Notes: generated by a model not told the origin, from the sequence alone. Shown: positions 1 to 7,357, counted from the stretch's first letter. The stretch is DNA of 10,377 nucleotides from an uncultured Roseiflexaceae bacterium (GCA_903932805.1 CAIZHO010000574.1:1-10377); one strand, 5' to 3'. Made by a program: numbers and translations.

Positions 1-14
1 CGTTCGTCGTTCTG

Positions 15-1925
15 CTAGGGTCTCCGCGTCGGTTGTGGTCCCCCGCCGCCCTCAGGCCCACGTGTCGGTTGCGGTCCCCCGCCACCATCCGGCCCACGTG
101 TCGGTTGCGGTCCCCCGCCACCATCCGGCCCACGTGTCGGTTGTGGTCCCCCGCCACCCTCTGGTCCACGTGTCGGTTGTGGTCCACCTGCGTCATTCGG
201 CCCACGTGTCGGTCGTGGCTCAGTCACGTCGCGGTTCGGAGTAGCATTCAAAGGGGTTGTCCCGTTGGCTCGTTGTTCTGGCCCACGCGTAGGCCGCGGT
301 CCATCACCTGTAGGCGCATCGTCACCCGACGGCGCGGGTCTGTCTGCACCCGGAGTACCCCGTGGAGCACGGGGCGGCCGTGTTGTATCTTCGACCGGCC
401 CTGGCTGCATTCCGTCTTGGAGCGGTGCCAACTCTTGGGCATCGGCGGGTTGCCGTTCGTTGCGCTCACGCGGCGGGCCCTTGTCGCCGCGCTGACCGAC
501 CGTCACTTGTACATCTACCTGCTGCTCGGTCTGTGCATACACCGCGACCTCATCCGTATCACGATTGGTAGCGACTGCCGCGGTGTCGCCTTTGCGCACG
601 CGCACCCGCTTGACCTGCGTCTCGACGTTTTTGATCCCATCGCTGTAGCCCACCACAATGTCGGCGGTACTGTCTACCCCACTCGCAACGGCTGCCGTCC
701 CACGTCGCTGATCGAGGCGCACTTCGCTGGCAATAGTTGCATCGACCTGCAGGTTTTGCACGCTCACGACCGAGCCAGCGCCAAAAGCCGATATCGTCAC
801 CGGCGCATCGGCTGCACCCGTCACATAGACCGTTCCTTCGGTCGCGACGGGTAGCTCCAGCATGGGCATCCCGTTTGGGGTCCACGCTCCGCCGGCCGCC
901 CGCAGATAATGCACCAGCACGCCTGGGATATCGTTGTACGCGGCCCCCAGCACGATACCGCTCCGGCGCCCTTGTGCGTCTTCGAAGTATGCCGAATACG
1001 CCTGTGCGTCACCCCCTGCATCGGGGAGCGCAGACGAAAACAAAATCGTCGTCAGCTCTTCGATGCCCTTGCGCAGCGGGTTGCCCGGACAAAACTGGCA
1101 TACCTGTTGTTCGAGGCGCGGCGACGTTTCGGTCAAATCCATTGTCCCTGACGTCGCATCCCCTGCGTACCGCACCACACTCCCGTCGTCTCGGGTGCGA
1201 TGATAGCTCCAGCTGTTTTGCACAGTGTCAACCACAATCTCTTGTGTCGTTTTGGGCACATTGTTGTCATAGATTTCGATGGCGACATGGCCGTCGTCGA
1301 TGGTCCGCAACCCAATCGGCGTCACAGTATGCCCGCCGCGCCCGTTCGCCTCGTACACCCCCATGGTATAGAGCACCTCCACCGGTGCATCGGGGTGCAA
1401 CCCTGCGCGGAGCATGGCAATCGCCGCATTGGCATCCAACACATGATGATGCGCCCGGGTGGGGTAGGTGGCTTGCGTCGCCCACCAATAGGCTATTTCG
1501 CGTTGCAACGGCACATTCCCTGCCAATACCAGTTGCGCAGCAGTCTCGTTCCCAAATGCGTGCGGCGTGAGCACCCCATGATAAAAATACTGACTCAGCA
1601 CCGCCATCCCTTCGCAGTGCCCCGTTTCCATCGCGGTATTGAGCGCTTCCATCCAGATGCGCGCCGGCGCAATCAGCGTACAGCTGGGTGTGACGTTGGC
1701 GCACACCTCGTCGCCGAACATGCGTTGCAGATCGGCTGCGGTCAAATTGGTGACATCGCCCGCACCATAGTTTTCGAACCCAAATCCATCACGCTGCGGC
1801 GCAAACCCACTCGTCTGCACCGCGGGCAACGGCATATCCTGCACGGTCGGTTGCGCACCACACCCGGCCAGCACGAGGCCAACGAGCACCGCGCACCACA
1901 CCCTATATGTCTTGGTCATCCGCAT
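15..1925 (-). CDS. Putative papain-like/transglutaminase-like cysteine hydrolase lipoprotein with Pro-Arg-Gly repeat tail
   Basis: The protein has 636 residues from the chosen ATG. Residues 1-22 form a lipoprotein signal: a basic start, a hydrophobic core and the lipobox LAGC, with Cys22 the predicted lipidated residue. Residues about 50-240 contain GHCEGM (Cys104), GGHTVTP (His199) and IEIYDNN (Asp220). This Cys-His-Asp/Asn order and spacing is that of papain-fold hydrolases, so I infer a cysteine peptidase or transglutaminase-like enzyme acting outside the membrane; the substrate is unknown. A CQFC motif follows at 276-279. Residues about 300-475 look beta-rich, and 476-636 are a disordered Pro/Arg/Gly/Asp tail ending in tandem PTRGP repeats. 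The frame stays open to a GTG at 2063, but that extension lacks export features. The ATG at 1925 has GGTGA four bases upstream and directly precedes the signal peptide. An ATG two codons later (1919) is possible. The gene is 634 bases after the RCC1 gene and probably has its own promoter. The reading frame is secure; the enzyme call is moderate. Confidence 0.85.
   Translation of the reverse strand: MRMTKTYRVWCAVLVGLVLAGCGAQPTVQDMPLPAVQTSGFAPQRDGFGFENYGAGDVTNLTAADLQRMFGDEVCANVTPSCTLIAPARIWMEALNTAMETGHCEGMAVLSQYFYHGVLTPHAFGNETAAQLVLAGNVPLQREIAYWWATQATYPTRAHHHVLDANAAIAMLRAGLHPDAPVEVLYTMGVYEANGRGGHTVTPIGLRTIDDGHVAIEIYDNNVPKTTQEIVVDTVQNSWSYHRTRDDGSVVRYAGDATSGTMDLTETSPRLEQQVCQFCPGNPLRKGIEELTTILFSSALPDAGGDAQAYSAYFEDAQGRRSGIVLGAAYNDIPGVLVHYLRAAGGAWTPNGMPMLELPVATEGTVYVTGAADAPVTISAFGAGSVVSVQNLQVDATIASEVRLDQRRGTAAVASGVDSTADIVVGYSDGIKNVETQVKRVRVRKGDTAAVATNRDTDEVAVYAQTEQQVDVQVTVGQRGDKGPPRERNERQPADAQELAPLQDGMQPGPVEDTTRPPRAPRGTPGADRPAPSGDDAPTGDGPRPTRGPEQRANGTTPLNATPNRDVTEPRPTRGPNDAGGPQPTRGPEGGGGPQPTRGPDGGGGPQPTRGPDGGGGPQPTRGPEGGGGPQPTRRP
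33..212 (-). repeat. 36-bp in-frame tandem repeat (12-residue PTRGPxGGGGPQ)
   Basis: Five consecutive 36-bp units encode PTRGPNDAGGPQ, then PTRGP(E/D)GGGGPQ four times, followed by a partial unit PTRRP before the stop. The units at 69-104 and 105-140 are identical at all 36 positions, and the others differ by a few bases. Such near-perfect in-frame repeats usually change copy number by slippage or unequal recombination without breaking the frame. A degenerate PTRGP also occurs near residue 545, so the array seems to have grown toward the C-terminus. The tail is flexible and basic, and may be a spacer or a wall- or polysaccharide-binding segment. Confidence 0.93.
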
Positions 1926-1986
1926 CTGGTCACCATCGTATCTGCGCAGCTGGGCTGTCGATTTTTTCTTTCCACGAAAAAGGTGA

Positions 1987-2002
1987 GGGGCAATACTGCC
2001 CC
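1987..2002 (-). other. Small GC-rich hairpin in lipoprotein leader, possible weak terminator or attenuator
   Basis: GGGGCA and TGCCCC form a perfect 6-bp stem around a 4-base loop. In the minus-strand transcript the stem is followed, after a short TCACC spacer, by five T residues (1979-1983). This resembles a weak intrinsic terminator placed about 60 bases before the lipoprotein start. It could attenuate leader transcription or be a chance structure; the stem is short and the T-run is displaced. Confidence 0.35.
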
Positions 2003-2333
2003 AACCACTCATTCCCTCCGCCACATACCACTCCCCGCCTCGCGACGGTTGCACGTCCTGCACCCCGATTACGCACCTGCGGCTGGGTCCTCAGTGGCGC
2101 GGGCTGGTACGCCCTGCCTCACGCACACCCCACCAGCGCGCAACCCACCTCTCGGTCGGTTTTTCATCGTTCGACGCACCCCACCGTCACCTGCACTGCA
2201 TGCACACCATACCATTTAGGACTCTACAATTTCTGAACACGTATGCACCAGCGCTATTATCTAGTCAGAATTCCATTCTCCCACAAACCACCCATTCTCA
2301 TCGTTCCACTCTCCAACCTCCGATTCTCTGCGT

Positions 2334-2362
2334 CATACCCGCACACATCGTATGCGGGTATG
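2334..2362. repeat. Inverted repeat, 10-bp perfect stem
   Basis: The arms CATACCCGCA (2334-2343) and TGCGGGTATG (2353-2362) are perfectly complementary around a 9-base loop that can pair a little further. No T-run follows on either strand, so it is not a standard intrinsic terminator. It lies about 35 bases downstream, in minus-strand terms, of the terminator at 2395-2432. The corresponding gap after the other RCC1 gene also carries a long inverted repeat (7149-7190). GATTCTC lies five bases before each repeat on the plus strand. Confidence 0.75.
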
Positions 2363-2394
2363 CTGCGTGATCGTTTCGCTTCCATCCCCCACCC

Positions 2395-2432
2395 AAAAAA
2401 CCAGAAGCCGTCGCGTATGCGACGACCTCTGG
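2395..2432 (-). terminator. Rho-independent terminator of the 1444-residue RCC1 gene
   Basis: On the minus strand a 14-bp stem with two mismatches and a 4-base loop (2401-2432) is followed immediately by six T residues (complement of 2395-2400). The inner part GTCGC/GCGAC is GC-rich and the outer arms are CCAGA/TCTGG. It lies 128 bases after the stop codon at 2560, beyond the 28-bp repeat array, so the array should be included in the mRNA. It separates this gene from the lipoprotein gene, arguing that they are not one operon. Confidence 0.85.
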
Positions 2433-2440
2433 ATGGGAAT

Positions 2441-2548
2441 CTCTCCACCGTGACTATCCACGCAGAGTACCTCCGCGTTGACCATCCACGAGATTACCTC
2501 CGCGTTGACCATCCGCGCAGATTCCTCTCGCATTGACCATGCACGCAG
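2441..2548. repeat. Degenerate 28-bp direct repeat array, four copies
   Basis: Four head-to-tail units of 28, 27, 28 and about 25 bases begin near 2441, 2469, 2496 and 2524. They match the better-preserved array at 7221-7357. The shared core on the plus strand is GTTGACCAT(C/G)CACGCAGA with CCTC(T/C) before it. The unit next to the stop codon is almost identical to the other array, and copies decay with distance from the gene. Unlike CRISPR arrays, the units abut directly with no unique spacers. Confidence 0.85.
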
Positions 2549-2559
2549 GTGCATGGTCA
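2534..2559. other. Stop-codon hairpin, gene 2 copy
   Basis: TGACCATGCAC (2534-2544) and GTGCATGGTCA (2549-2559) form a perfect 11-bp stem around the loop GCAG. It starts directly after the TGA stop (2562-2560) of the RCC1 gene; the minus strand reads TGATGACC across the junction. The 3' arm is one copy of the 28-bp repeat core, so other repeat units could pair with the 5' arm in its place. No T-run follows, so this alone is unlikely to terminate transcription. A role in mRNA 3'-end protection or protein binding is possible. Confidence 0.8.
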
Positions 2560-5500
2560 TCAAGGGGTGGGTGTTGCAGTTTTGGTGGGCGTACGACTCA
2601 CGAGCGCATCGTGCTGCGGTGCACCAATGGCCAATATGCGACCGTCGCGCAATCCAATAACCGAGTTAACGTAGCCAGCACCAACAACCGCGACGTCTCG
2701 ATATCCTTCTGGGATTTCGATTTGCTTGTTGTCATTGCGGCCCCATGCATAAATCGTGCCATCATTACCCAAAGCCAACGAGTAGTACGACCCCGCCGAG
2801 ACTTGCTTGATGTCGCGCACGTTATCAGGCACTTTGCTCTGCCCGAATGCGTTGGCACCCCACGCAAGCACGGTACCATCGGTCTTGAGCACCAACGTAT
2901 GGTCGAACCCTCCCGACGCAGCTCTGACACCGCGTAACCCTGCCGGGATGACCGCCTGCTTCTCGTTGTTGCGACCCCAAATCTTCATGGTGGTATCTTT
3001 TAGGATTGCAATCGAGTGTTGTGTCCCAGCCGCCACACTGGTGACATCTCTGACGGATTTTGGCACGTTGGTCTGTCCGCTTTCGTTGTTGCCCCACGCA
3101 ACCACGGTGCCGTTTTTCGTAACTGCCAGTACATGCGCAGCCCCTGCAGCAATCGAGACGATGTTCGATTTCGCGCTTTTGGGGATAGAAATTTGCCCGC
3201 GGGTGTTTGCTCCCCAGCCATATACCATACCGCCGCGTAAGGCCACCGCAAAATTCGTGCCGACCGCGATATCATCGATTTTGCTGCCACAACACGGGGC
3301 GATATTGGTCTGGTACTCCTTGTTCATCCCCCATGTCACCAACGTACCGTTCATCAATAATCCGAGGGTGAACGATGCCCCGATCGCCGCTTTCTTGAGC
3401 TGGATCCCCGGAGGGGTTGGTGTTCGTGTCGGCGTGTGCGTCCGTGTGTTGGTCACGGTTGGTGTTTGTGTTGCCGTTCGTGTGGGGGTCGGCGTCTCAT
3501 CGGTAATCACAAACGACTGTTGGGCGTTCGGCGCAGCCGCATAGATGATCCCACCGCTCAGGCCACCTGCCTGCGATGCGGTCACGATGCAGGTCCCGAT
3601 CCAATAGATGTGCAACGTCCGAGGGGGCACAATCGTACAAACCGACGTGTTGTTGGTCACGTACGATACTGCCAAGCCCGAACTCGCCGATGCGGGCAGG
3701 ACAAAATCTGCTTCATAATCACGCTTGTTGGGGAGTGGTGGGAACGTGATGGTTTGCGGTACGCCCAATGCACTAAATGAACGCGCCACTGTCGGTGCGA
3801 CCGCATAGGTGATCCCGCCCGACACACCCCCTGTCTGGGATGCCACGATGGTACAGGTCCCCACGGTCAACATGCTGACGGTCGCTCCCGACACCGTACA
3901 GATGCTCTTTGTGCTCGAACTAAAAGTCACTGGTAACGTCGAGAACGACGTCGCACTCACCGTAAATGAGCCTGACGTATAGACTCTACTATTCAGCTCC
4001 CCAAAGGTAATGGTCTGCGCTCGCCGTGACTCGAATGACCTGGTAACACTCGTTGCCGCAGCATATGTCACGCCACTCAATACCCCACCACTTTGCGCAA
4101 CAGTGATAGTACAGGTTCCATAGGTAAGTAACGTCACCTGTCCTACCGTCGTCACCGTACACACCGTCGGGGTCGATGAGGTATACCGCACCGGTAATGC
4201 AGAGCTCGCTGTCGCTCCCAATCTGAACGAGGGGGCACTTGCGTCGATGTCTGCCGGCTTTGCAAACGTAATCACTTGTCCCGTGCGGATGGTGAATGAC
4301 TGAGTGATCGTAGTTGCACTTGCGTACAAGATCCCGCTGATTGTCCCACCCGTCTGTGCGGCCACAATGGTACACAGGCCGGATGACACGATCGACACGG
4401 TCCCGCTACTCGACACGGTACATTTGCTTGGTGTCGTCGACGTAAAACTCACCGACAAGCCCGAGTCACTTGTAGCCGTCACCACAAAATCAGTTGCAGT
4501 CACGTTCTGGTCACTCAACGCACCAAATGTTATTGTCTGTGTGCGACGTGAGACAAACGACCGCGTCACACTCGTTGCAGCACTGTACGACGTACCTTCA
4601 TTGATGCCACCGACCTGATCCGCCACGATGGTACATGTACCATACGACACCAGCGTCACCGTCCCACTGCTCGTCACCGTACACACCAAGGGTGTCGACG
4701 ATGCGTAGGTCACCACTAATCCCGAGTCGGACGTTGCACTCAGTGCAAATGCTGTAGCAGTCTGATCGATGTCACTCGGTGTCACAAACGTAATTGTCTG
4801 TGGTGTACGCACGATAAAGGATCGACTGACCGTCGGGGCCGTCGCGTAGACAATCCCTCCGCTCGTTCCGCCGGTTTGGTCTGCCGTTATCGCACATGTC
4901 CCTGGTGCAACGATATGCACCGTTCCCGTACTTGTTACCGTGCAGACCGACGTCGTCGTCGTCGCATACGCGACCGCTAATCCAGACGATGCCGTTGCGC
5001 TTAGTGCGAAATCCGCATCGGTCGAATCGACATCGGCCACACTCCCAAACGTTATCGTCTGGAGCCGCCGTGACACGAACGAGCGCGTTACACTGGTTGC
5101 CGCACTATAACTCGTGCCTGCATTAGTCCCACCAACCTGATCTGCCACAATACTGCAGGTGCCGTATGTCAGTATGGTCACTTCACCTGCGCTTGTCACG
5201 GTGCAGACCAAGGGGGTTGTGGTCGAATAACTCACCGTTAGCCCCGAGTCAGCCGTTGCTGCCAAGGTGAATGCTGCAGCATCTTGATCAATGTCGCTCA
5301 ATGTCGTAAAGGTAATCGTCTGCGGTGTACGCACCGTAAACGACTGCGTCACTGATGTTGCAGCAACATACGTGACCCCACCGGTCGCACCGCCCGCTTG
5401 GTCGGCACTAATCGTACAGGTCCCTGGGGTCAACACATCAACAGTGCCGCCACTGGTGACCGTACAAACACTCGGGGTCGTCGACGTATAGGTCACGGTT

Positions 5501-6894
5501 AATCCAGCGCTCGACGTTGCAGACACTGCAAAGTTCGCTGCAGTCGAATCCTTATCACTCAATGCATTGAACGTAATCGACTGGACATCCATCGATAGAA
5601 TATTGCGCGACACATTCGTCGCCGCTGCATAGGTCGTACCACCGTTGACACCGCCACCTTGCGCGGCGACCACCGTACATGTACCGGGTGACAACAGTTG
5701 CACCAAACCTGCACTCGAGACGGTACACACCGCTGATGTTGTGGTGCTAAAGGTCACAGCCAAACCCGACGTCGCGGTCGCCGTCACCGTAAAGTCCGCA
5801 TCCGTCGACATCACATTCGCAGGTTGGGTGAATGTAATTGTCTGTGCGGTCGGCGCGATGTTGGTAATCGTAAACGACGAGCTCACACTCGACGCCGACG
5901 CCCACAGCGTTGTACCGTCATCACCACCTGCCTGGCTGGCCACAATGGTGCACGTTCCCGCCCCCACAATGGTCAATGTCGACCCACTCACCGTACATTT
6001 TGACGTCGTGCTTGATGTATATGTCAGTGGTAACCCAGAAGACGCAGTTCCCGGCAGCGTGAACGGCGCACTCGATCCGGTCGCATGATAGTTTTTGGAC
6101 GTGCCCGTCAGACTAAACGTAATCGTCTGCGGGTTACCCATCGAGATGTTGTCGACCCAGAACGTCGCACCCGATGCCATACCTCCCGACGCATCGTAGG
6201 TACCATTCACAAAGACAAACTTATAAAACTCACGCGTCGCCGGGATGGTCACCTGGGCAAATTGCCAGCCTACCACGGAAGCGCCATGCGTATCCAAAAT
6301 TTCATACTGGGCACAGTCCCCTGCGCTCCCCGACGCTGTCCCATCACCATTTGCATCGGTGTCTAACAAATACCCCATCACGGCATAATTGTCGGCTCCT
6401 GCAGCAGAAAACCAATTCAACGTAACGATTTGATTCTGGACACCTTTGAACACTTCACTGACAATCGCTGGTCCGTGTACCACGTGGTACCCTGTCGTAC
6501 CATCCCCCGATCCCAAGTCCAACCGTACCGCATTTGAACCCTGTGCTGGCCCCAGTGAACTCACCGAAGTGACAATCTGGGTCGTGAATCCGCTAAATGT
6601 ACCGGTATCGTTGTGGTCATTACTCACATTCGAATATGCGCTGTAATTCGTCGTGTCGACCGACACACAGCCACCAATGTTGGTGACGCCCAAGTCGATA
6701 CGTTGATTCATGGCTGACCAGTTGGTCAATCCACTCTCGAAGCTACCGTTCTGGAGATACGGCGTCGTCCGTGCTGCTGCATAACTCACCGGCACGTCAC
6801 GACGAATCGGCATTGCCGTACCCGTGCCCCACAACAACACGACTACGAGCAAGAACCGACACAGCCGGTGCCACCGCGTTTGTTCGTATCTCAT
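2560..6894 (-). CDS. Large secreted protein: N-terminal beta-rich domain, ten Ig-like repeats, seven-unit RCC1 propeller
   Basis: The protein has 1444 residues. An upstream in-frame ATG at 6933 would add 13 residues, but the ATG at 6894 has GGGAGG eight bases upstream and starts a proper signal peptide (basic RYEQTRWHRLCR, then LLVVVLLW; cleavage near residues 28-41). Residues about 46-255 are a beta-rich domain with NGSFE near its start and an invariant-looking WVDNIS end, similar to carbohydrate-binding jelly-rolls. Residues 256-1133 are ten Ig-like repeats, mostly 87 residues, each beginning Q(T/S/V)ITF and holding two Cys. A Thr-Pro linker (1134-1163) leads to seven RCC1-type units (1164-1433; WGMN, WGANTRGQ, WGNN, WGRN, WGANAFGQ, WGRN, IGAP), predicted to close a seven-bladed propeller. 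The tail is RTPTKTATPTP, with no C-terminal membrane helix or LPXTG. I infer a surface or extracellular binding protein; RCC1 propellers are usually interaction platforms. The ligand is unknown. It is a paralogue of the gene at 7366-10374. Confidence 0.93.
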   Translation of the reverse strand: MRYEQTRWHRLCRFLLVVVLLWGTGTAMPIRRDVPVSYAAARTTPYLQNGSFESGLTNWSAMNQRIDLGVTNIGGCVSVDTTNYSAYSNVSNDHNDTGTFSGFTTQIVTSVSSLGPAQGSNAVRLDLGSGDGTTGYHVVHGPAIVSEVFKGVQNQIVTLNWFSAAGADNYAVMGYLLDTDANGDGTASGSAGDCAQYEILDTHGASVVGWQFAQVTIPATREFYKFVFVNGTYDASGGMASGATFWVDNISMGNPQTITFSLTGTSKNYHATGSSAPFTLPGTASSGLPLTYTSSTTSKCTVSGSTLTIVGAGTCTIVASQAGGDDGTTLWASASSVSSSFTITNIAPTAQTITFTQPANVMSTDADFTVTATATSGLAVTFSTTTSAVCTVSSAGLVQLLSPGTCTVVAAQGGGVNGGTTYAAATNVSRNILSMDVQSITFNALSDKDSTAANFAVSATSSAGLTVTYTSTTPSVCTVTSGGTVDVLTPGTCTISADQAGGATGGVTYVAATSVTQSFTVRTPQTITFTTLSDIDQDAAAFTLAATADSGLTVSYSTTTPLVCTVTSAGEVTILTYGTCSIVADQVGGTNAGTSYSAATSVTRSFVSRRLQTITFGSVADVDSTDADFALSATASSGLAVAYATTTTSVCTVTSTGTVHIVAPGTCAITADQTGGTSGGIVYATAPTVSRSFIVRTPQTITFVTPSDIDQTATAFALSATSDSGLVVTYASSTPLVCTVTSSGTVTLVSYGTCTIVADQVGGINEGTSYSAATSVTRSFVSRRTQTITFGALSDQNVTATDFVVTATSDSGLSVSFTSTTPSKCTVSSSGTVSIVSSGLCTIVAAQTGGTISGILYASATTITQSFTIRTGQVITFAKPADIDASAPSFRLGATASSALPVRYTSSTPTVCTVTTVGQVTLLTYGTCTITVAQSGGVLSGVTYAAATSVTRSFESRRAQTITFGELNSRVYTSGSFTVSATSFSTLPVTFSSSTKSICTVSGATVSMLTVGTCTIVASQTGGVSGGITYAVAPTVARSFSALGVPQTITFPPLPNKRDYEADFVLPASASSGLAVSYVTNNTSVCTIVPPRTLHIYWIGTCIVTASQAGGLSGGIIYAAAPNAQQSFVITDETPTPTRTATQTPTVTNTRTHTPTRTPTPPGIQLKKAAIGASFTLGLLMNGTLVTWGMNKEYQTNIAPCCGSKIDDIAVGTNFAVALRGGMVYGWGANTRGQISIPKSAKSNIVSIAAGAAHVLAVTKNGTVVAWGNNESGQTNVPKSVRDVTSVAAGTQHSIAILKDTTMKIWGRNNEKQAVIPAGLRGVRAASGGFDHTLVLKTDGTVLAWGANAFGQSKVPDNVRDIKQVSAGSYYSLALGNDGTIYAWGRNDNKQIEIPEGYRDVAVVGAGYVNSVIGLRDGRILAIGAPQHDALVSRTPTKTATPTP
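3496..6129 (-). repeat. Ten tandem Ig-like repeat units (about 87 residues each)
   Basis: The repeat starts fall at 6129, 5844, 5583, 5322, 5061, 4800, 4539, 4278, 4017 and 3756. Units two to ten are 87 residues; the first is 95. The pattern is QTITF, then (A/D)F, SATASSGL, VCTV, GTC(T/S)I, QxGG, YxAA and SxTxSF. Units 4, 6 and 8 share SDID or ADID, TYGTC or SYGTC and SVTRSFxSRR. Units 3, 5 and 7 instead end in SFxVRT or SFTIRT, which points to growth by copying two-unit blocks of 522 bp. The DNA copies are well diverged. Confidence 0.92.
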
Positions 6895-6902
6895 CAATCT
6901 AT

Positions 6903-6928
6903 CCTCCCGACCTGATGTCCACATCAGG
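6903..6928 (-). promoter_or_regulatory. Leader hairpin and ribosome binding site of the 1444-residue gene
   Basis: On the minus strand a perfect 7-bp stem, CCTGATG/CATCAGG with a 4-base loop (6911-6928), ends two bases before GGGAGG (6903-6908). GGGAGG is eight bases before the ATG at 6894. This decides the start: the upstream ATG at 6933 would translate through the hairpin. A stem this close to the ribosome binding site may limit or guard ribosome access, or shield the 5' end. That role is inference. Confidence 0.7.
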
Positions 6929-7148
6929 AACATGCATTATGTATTGTACACACTCGCTCATCTTGACTACTATACTTGATAGCACGACGCTTTCTCTCTA
7001 AACCATATTACGTCTTGATGATTCTGGGATGAGATGTCGGCTAAATGACCCACACTGTCCCCCTCTACACCTTCTCTGCGTATCTGTGCATGATTGTTTC
7101 GCCACGCAGTGCGCCTACATCAGTGTGTCAGGGATTCTCCCCAACGTA

Positions 7149-7190
7149 CCAGGGTACGATCATGCAGACCACAGCATGACCGTACCCTGG
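7149..7190. repeat. Long inverted repeat, 17-bp stem with one mismatch
   Basis: The arms 7149-7165 and 7174-7190 pair at 16 of 17 positions around an 8-base loop; the outer ten pairs (CCAGGGTACG/CGTACCCTGG) are perfect. There is no T-run on either side. It lies about 175 bases past the stop codon of the 1002-residue gene. It could stop transcription with Rho or protect an mRNA 3' end, or be a protein-binding or extragenic palindrome. Its position mirrors the inverted repeat at 2334-2362. Confidence 0.85.
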
Positions 7191-7220
7191 GAACTCCTGC
7201 GCACCTTTGCGCGTTCTGTA

Positions 7221-7357
7221 CCTCTCGCGTTGACCATGCACGCAGATTCCTCTCGCGTTGACCATGCACGCAGATTCCTCTCGCATTGACCATGCACGCA
7301 GATTCCTCTCGCATTGACCATGCACGCAGATTCCTCTCGCGTTGACCATGCACGCAG
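7221..7357. repeat. 28-bp direct repeat array, five near-identical copies
   Basis: Units begin at 7221, 7249, 7277, 7305 and 7333. The plus-strand unit is CCTCTCGC(G/A) followed by TTGACCATGCACGCAGATT; only the ninth base varies (G, G, A, A, G) until the last unit changes after CGCAG. Units abut with no spacers, which excludes CRISPR. The period is not a multiple of three, and short frames through it are by-products. On the transcribed strand each unit has AGAGGA ten bases before ATG, but translation is unlikely. The last unit merges with the stop-codon hairpin of the upstream gene. Confidence 0.95.

Larger units (their letters stand above)
1926..2559. other. Intergenic region between RCC1 gene 2 and the lipoprotein gene
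   Basis: No convincing gene lies in these 634 bases. In minus-strand order the region holds the stop-codon hairpin and degenerate 28-bp repeats of the upstream gene, an intrinsic terminator (2395-2432), an inverted repeat (2334-2362), a stretch of about 270 bases expected to carry the lipoprotein promoter, and a small GC hairpin (1987-2002). A GATAAT hexamer on the minus strand near 2260 could be a -10 box, but I see no good -35 partner, so no promoter is called. A 32-codon minus-strand frame near 2170-2070 lacks a ribosome binding site. Confidence 0.6.

Noticed and set aside
1926..2063. N-terminal extension of the lipoprotein to a GTG at 2063
   Set aside because: The added residues are not export-like and would bury the lipoprotein signal 46 residues inside. 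The ATG at 1925 has a GGTGA site at suitable spacing.
2070..2170. A 32-codon minus-strand frame beginning MKNRPRGG
   Set aside because: It has no convincing ribosome binding site or conserved feature and lies in the probable leader or promoter region of the lipoprotein gene.
1200..2219. Open plus-strand frame of 339 codons opposite the lipoprotein gene, and similar long plus-strand frames at 33-854, 737-1570 and 7492-8427
   Set aside because: They are antisense to well-supported genes, have Arg/His/Pro-rich unstructured translations, no recognisable domains, and no clear ribosome binding sites.
2563..2598. PEP-CTERM, LPXTG or dockerin sorting signal at the C-termini of the RCC1 proteins
   Set aside because: The tails are polar Thr-Pro sequences with no hydrophobic helix, no LPXTG and no calcium-loop repeats.
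6895..6933. Start of the 1444-residue gene at the ATG at 6933
   Set aside because: The strong ribosome binding site and signal peptide both point to the ATG at 6894; the extra 13 residues overlap the leader hairpin.
7221..7357. CRISPR array
   Set aside because: The 28-bp units are directly adjacent without unique spacers, and no cas gene is present.
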